A model generated the notes under the pieces. The model had not been told where the DNA came from, ran no database searches, and was given only the letters and a program-made list of their open reading frames with translations. A program made the position numbers and the translations under genes. A stretch of 64,000 bases of DNA from Mycobacterium sp. ITM-2016-00318 (lineage in GTDB: Bacteria > Actinomycetota > Actinomycetes > Mycobacteriales > Mycobacteriaceae): contig NZ_CP134400.1 in assembly GCF_002968285.2 (NCBI RefSeq), forward strand, positions 434,001 to 498,000. The letters run 5' to 3'. This document shows positions 39,129-48,581 of this stretch, in pieces; within the stretch, counting starts at the first letter, position 1, and every line of letters starts with the position of its first letter.

Positions 39129-39581
39129 GTGCCGTCAGAAGAGCAGGCCGACGGGGCGCCCGACCGGCCGACGATGGCCCCGTTCCTCGGTGCTCTGGCA
39201 ATCATTGTGGTCGTCGTGATCGTAATCTGGTTGTTCAGCGTTTTCTCCGACGACCGGATACCGGAGGATCAACGGGTCGGCACGGCCGCCGTCGGCCAGA
39301 ACGATGCCCTGCAGCGGGAGAATTACGCCGACTTCAGCACCTACACGTGCGTCGCGGAGCGGGGCAAGGAAGCCGACATCCTTGCGCGTCAACGTGATTC
39401 GGCAGCCAAGCGCGGTGCGCGCTTCGTCGACGACGTCACCGACGTAAAGATCGAAGGGGACCGCGCGACGGCGACCGTGACCTATCACTTCGACAAGGCG
39501 AAGGACGACAAAAAGCCTGTTCCGATGACCTTCGTACGCGAGGACGGAGCATGGAAGGTCTGTTCGACCGGTCCCAGTTAG
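39129..39581 (+). CDS. Small membrane-anchored protein with Rv0361-like C-terminus
   Basis: A 150-residue protein with one transmembrane helix (about 19-37) after a short acidic N-terminus, followed by an extracytoplasmic domain ending AWKVCSTGPS. Two cysteines (TYTCVAE near 74 and the C-terminal KVC) could form a disulfide. The NTF2/DUF4878-like pattern resembles that of the Rv0361-like protein encoded at 22700. The start is GTG, two bases after the purT stop. Function unknown. Confidence 0.78.
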   Translation: MPSEEQADGAPDRPTMAPFLGALAIIVVVVIVIWLFSVFSDDRIPEDQRVGTAAVGQNDALQRENYADFSTYTCVAERGKEADILARQRDSAAKRGARFVDDVTDVKIEGDRATATVTYHFDKAKDDKKPVPMTFVREDGAWKVCSTGPS

Positions 39582-39600
39582 GTATGGGACACTCGCGACC

Positions 39601-40014
39601 GTGAGCTACGCGGGAGACATCACGCCTGAAGAGGCTTGGAAGATACTCAACGATGACCCCGAAGCCGTGCTCGTGGACTGCCGCACCGATGCAGAATGGC
39701 GCTTCGTCGGTGTACCTGATCTGACGGAGCTCGGCCGCGAGGTGGTCTACGTCGAGTGGAACCGAACCGACGGCAGCCGCAACGAGGGTTTCGTCGACGA
39801 CCTCGTCGCAGCTGGCGTTGAACCCGACGACCGCCCCGTTGTCTTCCTGTGCCGCTCCGGGAACCGTTCCATCGGGGCCGCGGAGGCCGCGACTGCGGCG
39901 GGGATTGCGCCGTCGTACAACGTGTTGGACGGATTCGAAGGCGACCTAGACGACAACAAGCATCGCGGCGGCACCGGCTGGAAGGCCATCGGCCTGCCGT
40001 GGAAGCAGTCATGA
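39601..40014 (+). CDS. Rhodanese-domain protein (Rv0390 homologue)
   Basis: A 137-residue single-domain rhodanese. The active-site loop CRSGNRS has its cysteine near residue 84, and the N-terminal substructure begins ITPEEAWKIL. It carries a sulfane sulfur as persulfide. Its ATGA overlap with metZ and its order after purT match Rv0390-Rv0391. It probably supplies or removes reduced sulfur for the neighbouring sulfhydrylase; this link is inferred. The start is GTG. Confidence 0.9.
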   Translation: MSYAGDITPEEAWKILNDDPEAVLVDCRTDAEWRFVGVPDLTELGREVVYVEWNRTDGSRNEGFVDDLVAAGVEPDDRPVVFLCRSGNRSIGAAEAATAAGIAPSYNVLDGFEGDLDDNKHRGGTGWKAIGLPWKQS

Positions 40015-41243
40015 GTTCACCCGACTCATCCGGCAAGGATGTGCCGTCGGTGCGCATTCCGGCGGAGCTGCCCGAGGGTGTCAGTCAGGCCACCATCGGG
40101 GTACGCGGCGGCCTGCTGCGGTCCGGATTCGAGGAGACATCAGAAGCGATCTACCCGACGTCGGGCTATGTGTACTCAAGCGCGGCCGAGGCGGAGAAGG
40201 CGTTCACCGGCGAGATCGACCGCTACGTGTACTCGCGCTACGGCAACCCCACGATCTCGATGTTCGAGGAGCGGCTGCGGCTGATCGAGGGTGCACCAGC
40301 AGCTTTCGCAACGGCGACAGGGATGGCCGCCGTCTTCACGTCGCTGGGCGCGCTGCTGGCCGCAGGTGACCGGCTGGTCGCGGCGCGCAGCCTGTTCGGC
40401 TCCTGTTTCATAGTGTGCAACGAGATTCTTCCGCGGTGGGGCGTCGAGACGGTGTTCGTCGACGGCGACGACCTGTCGCAGTGGGAAGAGGCGCTGTCGA
40501 AACCGACCCAGGCGGTGTTCTTCGAGACGCCGTCCAACCCGATGCAGTCGCTGGTCGATATCGCGGCGGTGTCGGAGATGGCCCACGGTGCGGGTGCGAA
40601 AGTGGTGCTGGACAACGTGTTCGCCACTCCGATCCTGCAGCAGGGTTTCCCGCTCGGCGTCGACGTGGTGGTGTACTCGGGCACCAAGCACATCGACGGG
40701 CAGGGTCGTGTGCTCGGCGGCGCGATTCTCGGCGACAAGACCTACATCGACGAGCCCGTGCAGAAGCTGATGCGGCACACCGGGCCAGCGCTCAGCCCGT
40801 TCAACGCGTGGGTGTTGCTGAAGGGCCTGGAAACGCTGGCGGTTCGGGTGCAGCACAGCAACGACTCCGCACAGCGCATCGCGCAGTTCCTCCAGAACCA
40901 CCCCGCGGTGAGCTGGGTGCGCTATCCGTTCCTCGAGTCGCATCCCCAGTACGACCTCGCCAAGCGGCAGATGACCGGCGGCGGAACGGTTGTCACCTTC
41001 GAGCTGAAGGGCGGTACCAAGGAACGCGCCTTCGAGGTGCTCGACAAGCTGAACATCATCGACATCAGCAACAACCTCGGCGATGCGAAGTCACTGATCA
41101 CCCACCCTGCGACCACGACGCATCGGGCGATGGGTCCAGAGGGTCGCGCGGCGATTGGCCTCGGCGACGGGGTGGTCCGCGTCTCGGTGGGTCTCGAGGG
41201 GACCGAGGATCTCATCAACGATCTGGACCGGGCGCTGGGCTAG
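40011..41243 (+). CDS. metZ: O-succinylhomoserine sulfhydrylase
   Basis: A 410-residue PLP enzyme of the Cys/Met metabolism family that makes homocysteine from O-succinylhomoserine and sulfide. The PLP lysine lies in YSGTKHIDGQGR near residue 226. SRYGNPT, ATGMAAVFTSL and the C-terminal SVGLEGTEDLI are family motifs. The ATG overlaps the rhodanese stop (ATGA); the open frame runs further upstream only by chance. Matches Rv0391. Confidence 0.93.
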   Translation: MSSPDSSGKDVPSVRIPAELPEGVSQATIGVRGGLLRSGFEETSEAIYPTSGYVYSSAAEAEKAFTGEIDRYVYSRYGNPTISMFEERLRLIEGAPAAFATATGMAAVFTSLGALLAAGDRLVAARSLFGSCFIVCNEILPRWGVETVFVDGDDLSQWEEALSKPTQAVFFETPSNPMQSLVDIAAVSEMAHGAGAKVVLDNVFATPILQQGFPLGVDVVVYSGTKHIDGQGRVLGGAILGDKTYIDEPVQKLMRHTGPALSPFNAWVLLKGLETLAVRVQHSNDSAQRIAQFLQNHPAVSWVRYPFLESHPQYDLAKRQMTGGGTVVTFELKGGTKERAFEVLDKLNIIDISNNLGDAKSLITHPATTTHRAMGPEGRAAIGLGDGVVRVSVGLEGTEDLINDLDRALG

Positions 41244-41648
41244 GTGTCGCGAAAGTCGGATGCGAAGAAGGCCCGCCGTGCCAAGCGGCAGGCCTCACGG
41301 GACGCGAACTGGATTCCCGACACCGTGCTCGACGGGATCGTCGACGACGTCGAACTCGTCGAGGGCCTGGAAAATTTCGACACGCGAATCACCGAGCGGG
41401 GCTGGGCTTTCGACGACGACCAGTCCGATGACGAGTTCGTCATCTGGTTCTACCCACCATCGGGCGCGGAGGTCGGCGAGGGTCTCGAGCCGGTGACCAC
41501 GATCTGGATGCACGTGGCGGAGAACGCCGAGTTCGTGCATCTGATCCGGGTGGGGACGGCGGAGGACGAATTGCTGAAGCCCGACGAGTTCTTCGAGCGC
41601 ATCGACGTGATCGAGGCCTACCGGTCCGGAGATTCGACGACGCCCTGA
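41244..41648 (+). CDS. Hypothetical acidic protein downstream of metZ
   Basis: A 134-residue soluble protein with a basic N-terminal helix (KKARRAKRQ) and an acidic remainder; the central part FVIWFYPPSGAE and TTIWMHVAENAEFVHLIRVG looks like a beta sheet. No family was recognised. The GTG start follows the metZ stop directly, with no gap, so it belongs to the same transcript. The last 31 bases overlap the convergent SDR gene. Confidence 0.75.
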   Translation: MSRKSDAKKARRAKRQASRDANWIPDTVLDGIVDDVELVEGLENFDTRITERGWAFDDDQSDDEFVIWFYPPSGAEVGEGLEPVTTIWMHVAENAEFVHLIRVGTAEDELLKPDEFFERIDVIEAYRSGDSTTP

Positions 41649-42478
41649 GCCGCCTGGGCGCGCTGCTCGTAGCCCTGCCGCTTGTCGCGGTCGAAGTCCA
41701 AGAACACGCTGTCGAGGCCGAGGCGCTTGTTGAGCCACCGCCGTCCGCGCGGACCGAGCATCTGCGCGGCCTGTGCGGTGAAGCGCAGCGGAGGCGGCAC
41801 GGAAACATGGGTTTTCGGCTTCTGGAGCGTCTTGACGATGGCGGCCGCGATGTCCTCGGGTTCGACCGGCTTGATGGCGCCGCCGGACGCCGTGCCCGAG
41901 ATCAACTCGGTGTTGGTGAACGGCGGCATGATGACCGAGACGTCCACCCCGTGCGAGGCGACCTCGTCGGCGAGTGCGGCCGTGAGGCCGACGACACCGA
42001 ACTTGGCTCCGACGTAGACCACCTGGCCCGGGACCGGAATGAGGCCCGACAGCGACGCGATGTTGATGATGTGGCCGCGGCGCCGGGAGATCATGTCGGG
42101 CAACGCCAACTGGCATCCGGTGATGACGCCGTAGAGGTTGACCTCGATGGACGAGCGGATCGACTGTTCGGACTGTTCGAGGAAAGGCCCGATCGGCATC
42201 ACGCCGGCATTGTTGATCAGCACGTCGATGTGGCCGCCGCCGTCGGTGCGGGCCTTGTCGAGGAAGGTGGCGAACGACTCACGGTCGGTGACGTCGAGCG
42301 GGTAGCCCGACACCGGCCCGAGCGTGGTGAGGTCGGCGACCGCTGATTCACCGAAGGCCACATCGCGGTCCCCGATGACCACCCGCGCACCGCGGGCCAG
42401 CAGCGCTTTGGCGGTGGCGAACCCGATGCCGCGGGCAGCGCCGGTGATCGCGATGGTCTTACCGGAGATGTTGTCCAT
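41618..42478 (-). CDS. Short-chain dehydrogenase/reductase
   Basis: A 286-residue SDR with TGAARGIG at the N-terminus, LINNAGVMP near 85, NIASLSG near 135 and YVGAK (YxxxK) near 148. The C-terminal 40 residues are basic and resemble the mycobacterial SadH-like group. I chose the ATG at 42478 because TGAARGIG then lies at the normal distance from the start. An imperfect repeat TTTACA-GG-TGTCAA (42489-42502) lies 10 bases upstream and might be a TetR-type operator. Substrate unknown. Confidence 0.85.
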   Translation of the reverse strand: MDNISGKTIAITGAARGIGFATAKALLARGARVVIGDRDVAFGESAVADLTTLGPVSGYPLDVTDRESFATFLDKARTDGGGHIDVLINNAGVMPIGPFLEQSEQSIRSSIEVNLYGVITGCQLALPDMISRRRGHIINIASLSGLIPVPGQVVYVGAKFGVVGLTAALADEVASHGVDVSVIMPPFTNTELISGTASGGAIKPVEPEDIAAAIVKTLQKPKTHVSVPPPLRFTAQAAQMLGPRGRRWLNKRLGLDSVFLDFDRDKRQGYEQRAQAAQGVVESPDR

Positions 42479-42591
42479 GCGACCAAATTTTACAGGTGTC
42501 AAGTTTGTGTTGGAAGCGGTGCGCGAATAGTTCGAGGGCGTGCTCGGTTGATCTAGTGGGGTCGCCAGAACATGGACCGAGGAGCCTTCAG

Positions 42592-42822
42592 ATGAACACG
42601 ATCAAGAGGATCACCGCTGGTGCGCTGCTTGCGGGAATGCTCGGCGCAGGTGTTCTTGCCGGTGCGGGCGCTGCCGCCGCCAAGCCGTGGCAGCCATGGC
42701 CGCCGGTTCCCAACCCGCCGGGTCAGGGCTTTGTTCCGCCGCCGGGGCACTTACAGCAAATCCCGTGGGTGCCGCCACCCGGGCACTGGCCGGTCAACCC
42801 CGGATGGGTGAATCAGTGGTGA
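42592..42822 (+). CDS. Small secreted Pro/Trp-rich protein
   Basis: A 76-residue precursor with a clear Sec signal peptide (basic NTIKR, hydrophobic core, AAAAK cleavage region near 29-31). The mature part of about 46 residues is very rich in Pro, Trp and Gly (PWPPVPNPPG, PPPGHW repeated twice). The ATG follows a GAGGAG site. Function unknown; similar short exported Pro-rich proteins are common in mycobacteria. It is monocistronic and ends overlapping the opposing small membrane gene by 10 bases. Confidence 0.75.
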   Translation: MNTIKRITAGALLAGMLGAGVLAGAGAAAAKPWQPWPPVPNPPGQGFVPPPGHLQQIPWVPPPGHWPVNPGWVNQW

Positions 42823-43001
42823 GCTAGACCGTCAGTGGCCGCAGATACTTGCTCCGTGACTGCTCCAGATGCCTCTTCGGGTATCGCTTTGGCTGCCGCG
42901 AGCGCCAATTGCCTACGCTTGAACCACAACCAGACCGCCGCACCTATCGCACCTACCGCAAAAAGCACCGCACCCGCCACGGTGGACCAAGCTCGATTCA
43001 T
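42813..43001 (-). CDS. Small single-pass membrane protein
   Basis: A 62-residue frame with one strong transmembrane helix (about 7-27), then KRRQ (a stop-transfer signal) and a helical cytoplasmic tail (ALAAAKAIPEEASGAV). The composition and topology look real, and codon use fits its GC-rich neighbours, but no family was recognised and the ribosome-binding site (GAGGCGAAG) is only fair. Confidence 0.5.
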   Translation of the reverse strand: MNRAWSTVAGAVLFAVGAIGAAVWLWFKRRQLALAAAKAIPEEASGAVTEQVSAATDGLAHH

Positions 43002-43180
43002 GATGCTTCGCCTCGCAATGTTGATTTGTTGACCAAACCGTCAAATTCGGAGTACCCGAAGCTCCGTCGGCTGAAAACCTCTCTCCCACGAAGCCGGGGT
43101 TGCTGCGGACAATGAGGCGAAGTCCTTGCCCGAATCGGGCCTCCAGGAATGCGCCTTCGCGCAGTGCGTTAGACAGTTGA

Positions 43181-43681
43181 GTGATGTCCGCCCACGCCGT
43201 CGATGGCCTGCGCTTCCAGGCCGTCGCCCAGCATGACCCGCTGGCCGAACCGCTGTTGGCGGAATTGGCGCTGGAGTACGCCAGCCGATATCGCGCGTCG
43301 TTGGACTCGGTGTCGAAATGGCTGCGCACCTATCCTGCCCATGAGTTCGCCCCACCGGACGGCGTGCTGCTGATCGGCCTGCGCGGCGACCGACCTGTCA
43401 CCGGCGGCGCGTTCCGGCGGTTCGACGACGAGACCGCGGAGCTCAAGCGCATCTGGACCGACAGCCGCTACCGCAGGCGCGGGTTCGCAAAGGCTCTGCT
43501 GGTCGAACTCGAATCCGCGATCGCCGCCCGCGGCTACCGGCGCATCTATCTGACCACCGGCGACAAGCAACCGGAGGCCGAAGAGCTCTACCTGTCCACG
43601 GGATACGTGCGTCTCGACGAGCCGCTGCCCGCCGAGGGCGACGAGAACTATCCCGTCGCATTCGCCAAGACGCTCGCCTAG
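43181..43681 (+). CDS. GNAT-family N-acetyltransferase
   Basis: A 166-residue acetyltransferase. The acetyl-CoA-binding segment is RYRRRGFAKALLVELE (motif A with RRxGxA) near 100-115; the next strand YRRIYLTTG and the C-terminal GYVRLDE complete the fold. GTG at 43181 or ATG at 43184 could start it. The acceptor amine is unknown. It meets the crotonase gene tail to tail with a 4-base overlap. Confidence 0.85.
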   Translation: MMSAHAVDGLRFQAVAQHDPLAEPLLAELALEYASRYRASLDSVSKWLRTYPAHEFAPPDGVLLIGLRGDRPVTGGAFRRFDDETAELKRIWTDSRYRRRGFAKALLVELESAIAARGYRRIYLTTGDKQPEAEELYLSTGYVRLDEPLPAEGDENYPVAFAKTLA

Positions 43682-44451
43682 CGACCCCGCCACTCGGGCC
43701 TGCGTTTCTCCGCCCACGCCCGAATCCCCTCTGCCGCATCCTCGGTCGCCCCAGCGACCTTGCGCATCGTCTCGCCGAACCGCACCGACTCGATCCATCC
43801 CATGTCCGCGGTGCGCCACGCCACCTCCTTGGTCGCCCGCTGCGCGAGCGGCGCCGCCGCAGTCAACGTGCGTGCCCAGGTGCGAGCCTCTGCCTGTAAG
43901 TCCTCTGGCTTGACCAGTTTCCACACCAGGCCGACCTCCTTTGCGCGCTCGGCGCTCATCGGCTTGCCTGTGAGAAGCAGCTCCATTGCGTTGGCCCAAC
44001 CCACACGCCCCGGAAGGCGAATCGCCCCAACTATCGTCGGCACTCCGATAGTCACCTCCGGCACGGAGAACATGGCGTCGGTGCTGGCGATCACGAAATC
44101 GCAGAACAACACTCCCGTCAGCCCGTAGCCGACACACGGACCATTGACCGCGGCAATGGTCGGTTTGAAGAGCTCCATCCCGCTTTCGAAGGAATTGATC
44201 GTGGGCTTCTCCCAGAATGTGCCCGCGAACGTGCCGACAGAGCCCTTGCCGTCCTTGAGATCGCCGCCGGCGCAGAACACATCGCCATTGGCGGTCAGAA
44301 TTCCCACCCAGGCGTCCTCGTCGCCGCGAAATCGCTCCCACGCCGCATTGAGGTCGTCCCGCAGTGCCCCGTTGATGGCGTTGCGGGCCTCCGGACGATT
44401 GAGGGTGATGGTAGCGATGTGGTCTTGCAGCTCATAGGTGACCAGGCTCAT
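43678..44451 (-). CDS. Enoyl-CoA hydratase/isomerase (crotonase) family protein, one Glu missing
   Basis: A 257-residue crotonase. Oxyanion segments FCAGGDLKD (near 58) and GPCVGYGLTGVLFCDFVIAS (near 105) are present. In the second, the residue usually Glu in hydratases is replaced by Thr/Leu (GYGLTG versus GGGCEL), while VPEVTIGVPT keeps the other Glu. This points to isomerase or other chemistry rather than classical hydration. Substrate unknown. The start is ATG at 44451. Confidence 0.82.
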   Translation of the reverse strand: MSLVTYELQDHIATITLNRPEARNAINGALRDDLNAAWERFRGDEDAWVGILTANGDVFCAGGDLKDGKGSVGTFAGTFWEKPTINSFESGMELFKPTIAAVNGPCVGYGLTGVLFCDFVIASTDAMFSVPEVTIGVPTIVGAIRLPGRVGWANAMELLLTGKPMSAERAKEVGLVWKLVKPEDLQAEARTWARTLTAAAPLAQRATKEVAWRTADMGWIESVRFGETMRKVAGATEDAAEGIRAWAEKRRPEWRGR

Positions 44452-44528
44452 GGTTGCACCCTAGTTCTGGTCGTGCGGGCGTATAGGCTGAGTGAGGCTG
44501 TCGCACAGGGCGGCGGGGGTGTGGTGGG

Positions 44529-44744
44529 GTGCAGATTTCGCAGACGACCGTGGGGTGGCTGCTCTTTGCCGCCGCCGCGCTGACGCTTGTCGCCGGTCTC
44601 GCCCTGCGGTCGTTTCTCGGCAGGCGGCGAGAAGCACCCGACGACGGGGACCTCGATGACAAGATCCTGATGCCGACGTTCGTGCTGTGTTGCGGTCTCT
44701 GCCTGACCGCGATCTTTCTGCTCGGCTACGAAGCGCTCGCCTAG
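44529..44744 (+). CDS. Small two-helix membrane protein
   Basis: A 71-residue protein with two hydrophobic helices (about 8-27 and 46-68) separated by a charged loop (GRRREAPDDGDLDDK). The GTG start is preceded by a GGGGGTG-rich stretch rather than a clear ribosome-binding site. It overlaps the convergent MBL gene by four bases. The topology argues for a real gene; no family was recognised. Confidence 0.65.
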   Translation: MQISQTTVGWLLFAAAALTLVAGLALRSFLGRRREAPDDGDLDDKILMPTFVLCCGLCLTAIFLLGYEALA

Positions 44745-45475
44745 CGGGGCGTCGCCCTCTCGCACGCTTCGCGGATCGGGCCCCGCCACACCTGGCCGTG
44801 CCCGGGCACCAGCACATCGGTCTCCAGCAACGCCAACGCGGCCAAGCTGCGCACACAGCCGTTCTGATCGTGGTTGAAAACCTTGTGCAGCAGTTGAGGG
44901 CCGGTGCTGGCGGCGACCGGATGTCCCGTCACCAGGGCGTCACCGCTGACCAGCACACCGTCGACGACGAACGAGCAGTGCCCGCCGGTGTGGCCGGGGC
45001 TCGGGATGGCCATCGGAGCGCCCGGCAGAACGGCGGCGACGTCCCCGGTCAGCGCCTGTGTGGTCGGGATGCCGTCGTGGGTGAACGCGCCCTTGCGGCT
45101 GATCGCCACCGACCATCTCAGCCAGCGCGGCTGCCAGACGTGGGCGGCGACATCCACCGGCGAGGCCTGCTCCAGATACTCGCGCTTGCTGTGGCCGACC
45201 TCGTCGGCGTGGCAATACACCGGTGTGCCACGGGTTTTGGCGAACCAGATCGCCGAACCGAAGTGGTCGATGTGGGCGTGTGTCAACAGGATGGCGCGCA
45301 ACTCGTCGACCCCGAATCCCAGCTGGCGTATCGAAGCCACCACGTCGTCACGGTCGCCGGGGAAGCCTGCGTCGATCAGGATGACGCCTTTGTCGTCGGC
45401 GACCAGGGTCCAGTTGACCAATTCGGTGTGCGCGAAATGGACGCTGTCGCTGATGGCCGTGAGAACCGCTGCCAT
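44741..45475 (-). CDS. MBL-fold metallo-hydrolase (Rv0406c homologue)
   Basis: A 244-residue metallo-beta-lactamase fold hydrolase with the metal motif THAHIDH near 65, SPGHTGG near 158, the bridging Asp in SGDALVTG and the final His in VPGHGQVW. Such enzymes cleave thioesters, lactones or phosphoesters; the substrate is unknown. It diverges from fgd1 in the same arrangement as Rv0406c-Rv0407. The start is ATG. Confidence 0.88.
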   Translation of the reverse strand: MAAVLTAISDSVHFAHTELVNWTLVADDKGVILIDAGFPGDRDDVVASIRQLGFGVDELRAILLTHAHIDHFGSAIWFAKTRGTPVYCHADEVGHSKREYLEQASPVDVAAHVWQPRWLRWSVAISRKGAFTHDGIPTTQALTGDVAAVLPGAPMAIPSPGHTGGHCSFVVDGVLVSGDALVTGHPVAASTGPQLLHKVFNHDQNGCVRSLAALALLETDVLVPGHGQVWRGPIREACERATPR

Positions 45476-45510
45476 GAGGCGAGTGTAGGTAGTGGAGTAG
45501 AAACGAACAT

Positions 45511-46521
45511 GTGCCTGAACTCAAACTTGGATACAAGGCGTCGGCGGAGCAGTTCGCGCCCCGTGAGCTCGTCGAGCTGGCCGTTGCGGCAGAAGCGCAT
45601 GGGATGGACAGTGCCACGGTCAGCGACCACTTCCAGCCGTGGCGCCACAAGGGCGGCCACGCGCCGTTCTCCCTGGCGTGGATGACTGCGGTCGGTGAAC
45701 GCACCGAGCGTCTGGTGCTGGGCACCTCGGTGCTGACGCCGACGTTCCGCTACAACCCGGCCGTCATCGCGCAGGCCTTTGCGACCATGGGTTGTCTCTA
45801 CCCGGACCGGATCTTCCTCGGTGTCGGGACCGGTGAGGCGCTCAACGAGATTGCGACCGGCTACGAGGGCGACTGGCCGGAGTTCAAGGAGCGCTTCGCT
45901 CGGCTGCGCGAGTCGGTCAAATTGATGCGCGAGCTGTGGCTCGGCGATCGCGTCGACTTCGAGGGCGAGTACTACCACACCAAAGGCGCGTCGATCTACG
46001 ACGTTCCCGAGGGCGGCATCCCCGTCTACATCGCCGCGGGCGGGCCGGTGGTCGCCAAGTACGCGGGCCGCGCGGGGGACGGCTTCATCTGCACCTCTGG
46101 TAAGGGTGAGGAGCTGTACAAGGACAAGCTCATCCCCGCCGTCAAAGAGGGCGCCGAGGCCGCCGACCGCAACCCCGAGGACATCGACCGGATGATCGAG
46201 ATCAAGATCTCCTACGACCCGGACCCGAAGCTGGCGCTGGAGAACACCCGGTTCTGGGCGCCGCTGTCGCTGACCGCCGAACAGAAGCACAGCATCAACG
46301 ACCCGATGGAGATGGAGAAGGCGGCCGACGAGCTGCCCATCGAACAGGTCGCAAAGCGCTGGATCGTGGCGTCCGACCCCGACGAGGCCGTCGAGAAGGT
46401 GGGCAAGTACGTGAAATGGGGACTCAACCACCTGGTTTTCCACGACCCCCGCAACGACCAGCGTCGGTTTCTCGAACTCTTCCAGAAGGATCTGGAGCCC
46501 CGGCTGCGCCGCCTCGGCTGA
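45511..46521 (+). CDS. fgd1: F420-dependent glucose-6-phosphate dehydrogenase
   Basis: A 336-residue F420-dependent enzyme of the luciferase-like fold. It oxidises glucose 6-phosphate to 6-phosphogluconolactone and reduces F420, the donor for nitroimidazole-activating and other F420 enzymes. The active-site His40 and Trp44 (SDHFQPW) and Glu109 (GTGEAL) of the M. tuberculosis enzyme are present at the same positions. The start is GTG at 45511. A close match to Fgd1 over its whole length. pta follows with a 1-base overlap. Confidence 0.97.
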   Translation: MPELKLGYKASAEQFAPRELVELAVAAEAHGMDSATVSDHFQPWRHKGGHAPFSLAWMTAVGERTERLVLGTSVLTPTFRYNPAVIAQAFATMGCLYPDRIFLGVGTGEALNEIATGYEGDWPEFKERFARLRESVKLMRELWLGDRVDFEGEYYHTKGASIYDVPEGGIPVYIAAGGPVVAKYAGRAGDGFICTSGKGEELYKDKLIPAVKEGAEAADRNPEDIDRMIEIKISYDPDPKLALENTRFWAPLSLTAEQKHSINDPMEMEKAADELPIEQVAKRWIVASDPDEAVEKVGKYVKWGLNHLVFHDPRNDQRRFLELFQKDLEPRLRRLG

Positions 46522-48581
46522 TGACCACCGGCATTTACGTGGCTTCGCCCGAGGGCGACACCGGCAAGTCGACGATCGCCCTCGGAATAATGCACCGGCT
46601 GGCGGCCACGGTCGCCAAGGTCGGGGTGTTCCGCCCGATCACCCGGCTGGGTGAAGACCGCGACTACATCCTGGATCTGCTGTTGGCCCACACCACCGCC
46701 GGTCTGACCTACGAGCAGTGCGTCGGCGTGAGTTATCAGCAGCTGCACGATGATCCGGACGCAGCCATCGCCGACATCGTCGACCGCTATCACGAGGTCG
46801 CCGACCAATGTGACGCCGTGGTGATTGTCGGCAGTGACTACACCGACGTGACCACCCCGAGCGAACTCGACACCAACGCCCGTATCGCGGCGAACCTCGG
46901 CGCGCCGGTGGTGCTCGCGGTCAAGGCCAAGGACCGCACACCAACGGAGGTCGCCCTGGTAGTCGAGCTGTGCCTGATCGAGATCTCGGGCCAGCACGCC
47001 CACACCGCCGCCGTGGTGGCCAACCGGTGCGACCCGGCGCAGATGGGCGCGGTCAGCGACGCGCTCAAGGACTTCGAGCCGAAGTCATACGTGCTACCCG
47101 AGGAACCGCTGCTGGTCGCCCCCGCGGTCGGTGATCTCGAACGCGCCGTCGACGGGTTACTGGTCAGCGGTGACCGGGAACTGCTCAAGCGCGAAGTGCT
47201 GGACGTGCTGGTGGCAGGCATGACCGCCGAGCACGTGCTGGAGAGGCTCACCGAGGGCGTCGCGGTGATCACCCCTGGCGACCGCTCCGACGTGGTGCTC
47301 GCGGTCGTCAGTGCCCATGCGGCCGAGGGCTTCCCGTCGCTGTCGTGCATCATCCTCAACGGCGGTCTCGAACTGCACCCGTCGGTGAACAAGCTGGTCG
47401 GCGGACTGAACCAGCGGCTGCCGATCATCGCGACGACGTACGGCACGTTCGAGACGGCGAGCAGGGTCGCCGGCACAAGGGGCCGGGTGACGGCGTCGTC
47501 ACAGCGCAAGATCGACACCGCGATCGAGCTGATGGAAGCCCACGTCGACACCGCAGATCTGCTCACCCAGCTTGCGATTCCGATCCCGACGGTCGTCACG
47601 CCGCAGATGTTCACCTACCAGCTGCTCGAACGGGCACGGGCCGACCGCCAGCGCATCGTGCTCCCGGAGGGGGAGGACGACCGGATCCTCAAGGCGGCGG
47701 GCCGGCTCATCCAGCGCAACGTCGCAGAGCTGACGATCCTCGGCGATGAGCAGCAGATCCGTGCGCGCTCAGCGGAACTCGGTGTCGACCTGTCCGAGGC
47801 CACGGTGCTCAACCCCCGCACCAGCGAGCTGTGCGATCAGTTCGCCGAGCAGTACGCCGAGCTGCGCAAGCGCAAGGGTGTCACCGTCGAGCAGGCGCGT
47901 GAAACCATCCACGACGTCTCCTACTTCGGCACCATGCTGGTGTACAACGACATGGTCGACGGCATGGTGTCCGGGGCGATGCACACGACGGCACACACCG
48001 TGCGACCCGCTTTCGAGATCATCAAGACGCTGCCGGGCATCACCACCGTCTCCAGCATCTTCCTGATGTGCCTTTCGGACAGGGTGCTCGCCTACGGTGA
48101 CTGCGCGATCGTGCCCGACCCCACTGCGGAGCAGCTCGCCGACATCGCGATCTCGTCGGCGCGCACGGCGGCCCAGTTCAACATCGAGCCGCGGGTGGCG
48201 ATGCTGTCGTACTCGACGGGAACCTCGGGAACCGGCGCAGACGTCGACAAGGTCAGGGCGGCAACCGAATTGGTCCGCGAGAGAGAACCCGATCTACTTG
48301 TCGACGGGCCCATCCAGTACGACGCGGCCGTCGATCCGACCACCGCGGCGAGCAAGATGCCCGATTCGGAGGTGGCGGGCAGGGCGACGGTGCTGATCTT
48401 TCCCGACCTCAACACCGGCAACAACACCTACAAAGCCGTGCAGCGCAGTGCGGGCGCCATCGCCATCGGGCCGGTGCTGCAGGGGCTGAAGAAACCGGTC
48501 AACGACCTGTCGCGAGGCGCGTTGATCCAGGACATCGTCAACACCGTGGCCATCACCGCGATCCAGGCGCAGACGCAATGA
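46521..48581 (+). CDS. pta: Phosphate acetyltransferase (long form)
   Basis: A 686-residue long-type Pta that converts acetyl-CoA and phosphate into acetyl phosphate. It has an N-terminal P-loop domain ([14 protein letters not shown]), a middle DRTGG domain (about 210-330) and the C-terminal catalytic PTA_PTB domain (about 360-686) with GMLVYNDM-type [22 protein letters not shown] and the final NDLSRGA segment. The ATG shares one base with the fgd1 stop (TGATG). ackA overlaps its stop (ATGA), so fgd1-pta-ackA is one transcript. Confidence 0.95.
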   Translation: MTTGIYVASPEGDTGKSTIALGIMHRLAATVAKVGVFRPITRLGEDRDYILDLLLAHTTAGLTYEQCVGVSYQQLHDDPDAAIADIVDRYHEVADQCDAVVIVGSDYTDVTTPSELDTNARIAANLGAPVVLAVKAKDRTPTEVALVVELCLIEISGQHAHTAAVVANRCDPAQMGAVSDALKDFEPKSYVLPEEPLLVAPAVGDLERAVDGLLVSGDRELLKREVLDVLVAGMTAEHVLERLTEGVAVITPGDRSDVVLAVVSAHAAEGFPSLSCIILNGGLELHPSVNKLVGGLNQRLPIIATTYGTFETASRVAGTRGRVTASSQRKIDTAIELMEAHVDTADLLTQLAIPIPTVVTPQMFTYQLLERARADRQRIVLPEGEDDRILKAAGRLIQRNVAELTILGDEQQIRARSAELGVDLSEATVLNPRTSELCDQFAEQYAELRKRKGVTVEQARETIHDVSYFGTMLVYNDMVDGMVSGAMHTTAHTVRPAFEIIKTLPGITTVSSIFLMCLSDRVLAYGDCAIVPDPTAEQLADIAISSARTAAQFNIEPRVAMLSYSTGTSGTGADVDKVRAATELVREREPDLLVDGPIQYDAAVDPTTAASKMPDSEVAGRATVLIFPDLNTGNNTYKAVQRSAGAIAIGPVLQGLKKPVNDLSRGALIQDIVNTVAITAIQAQTQ

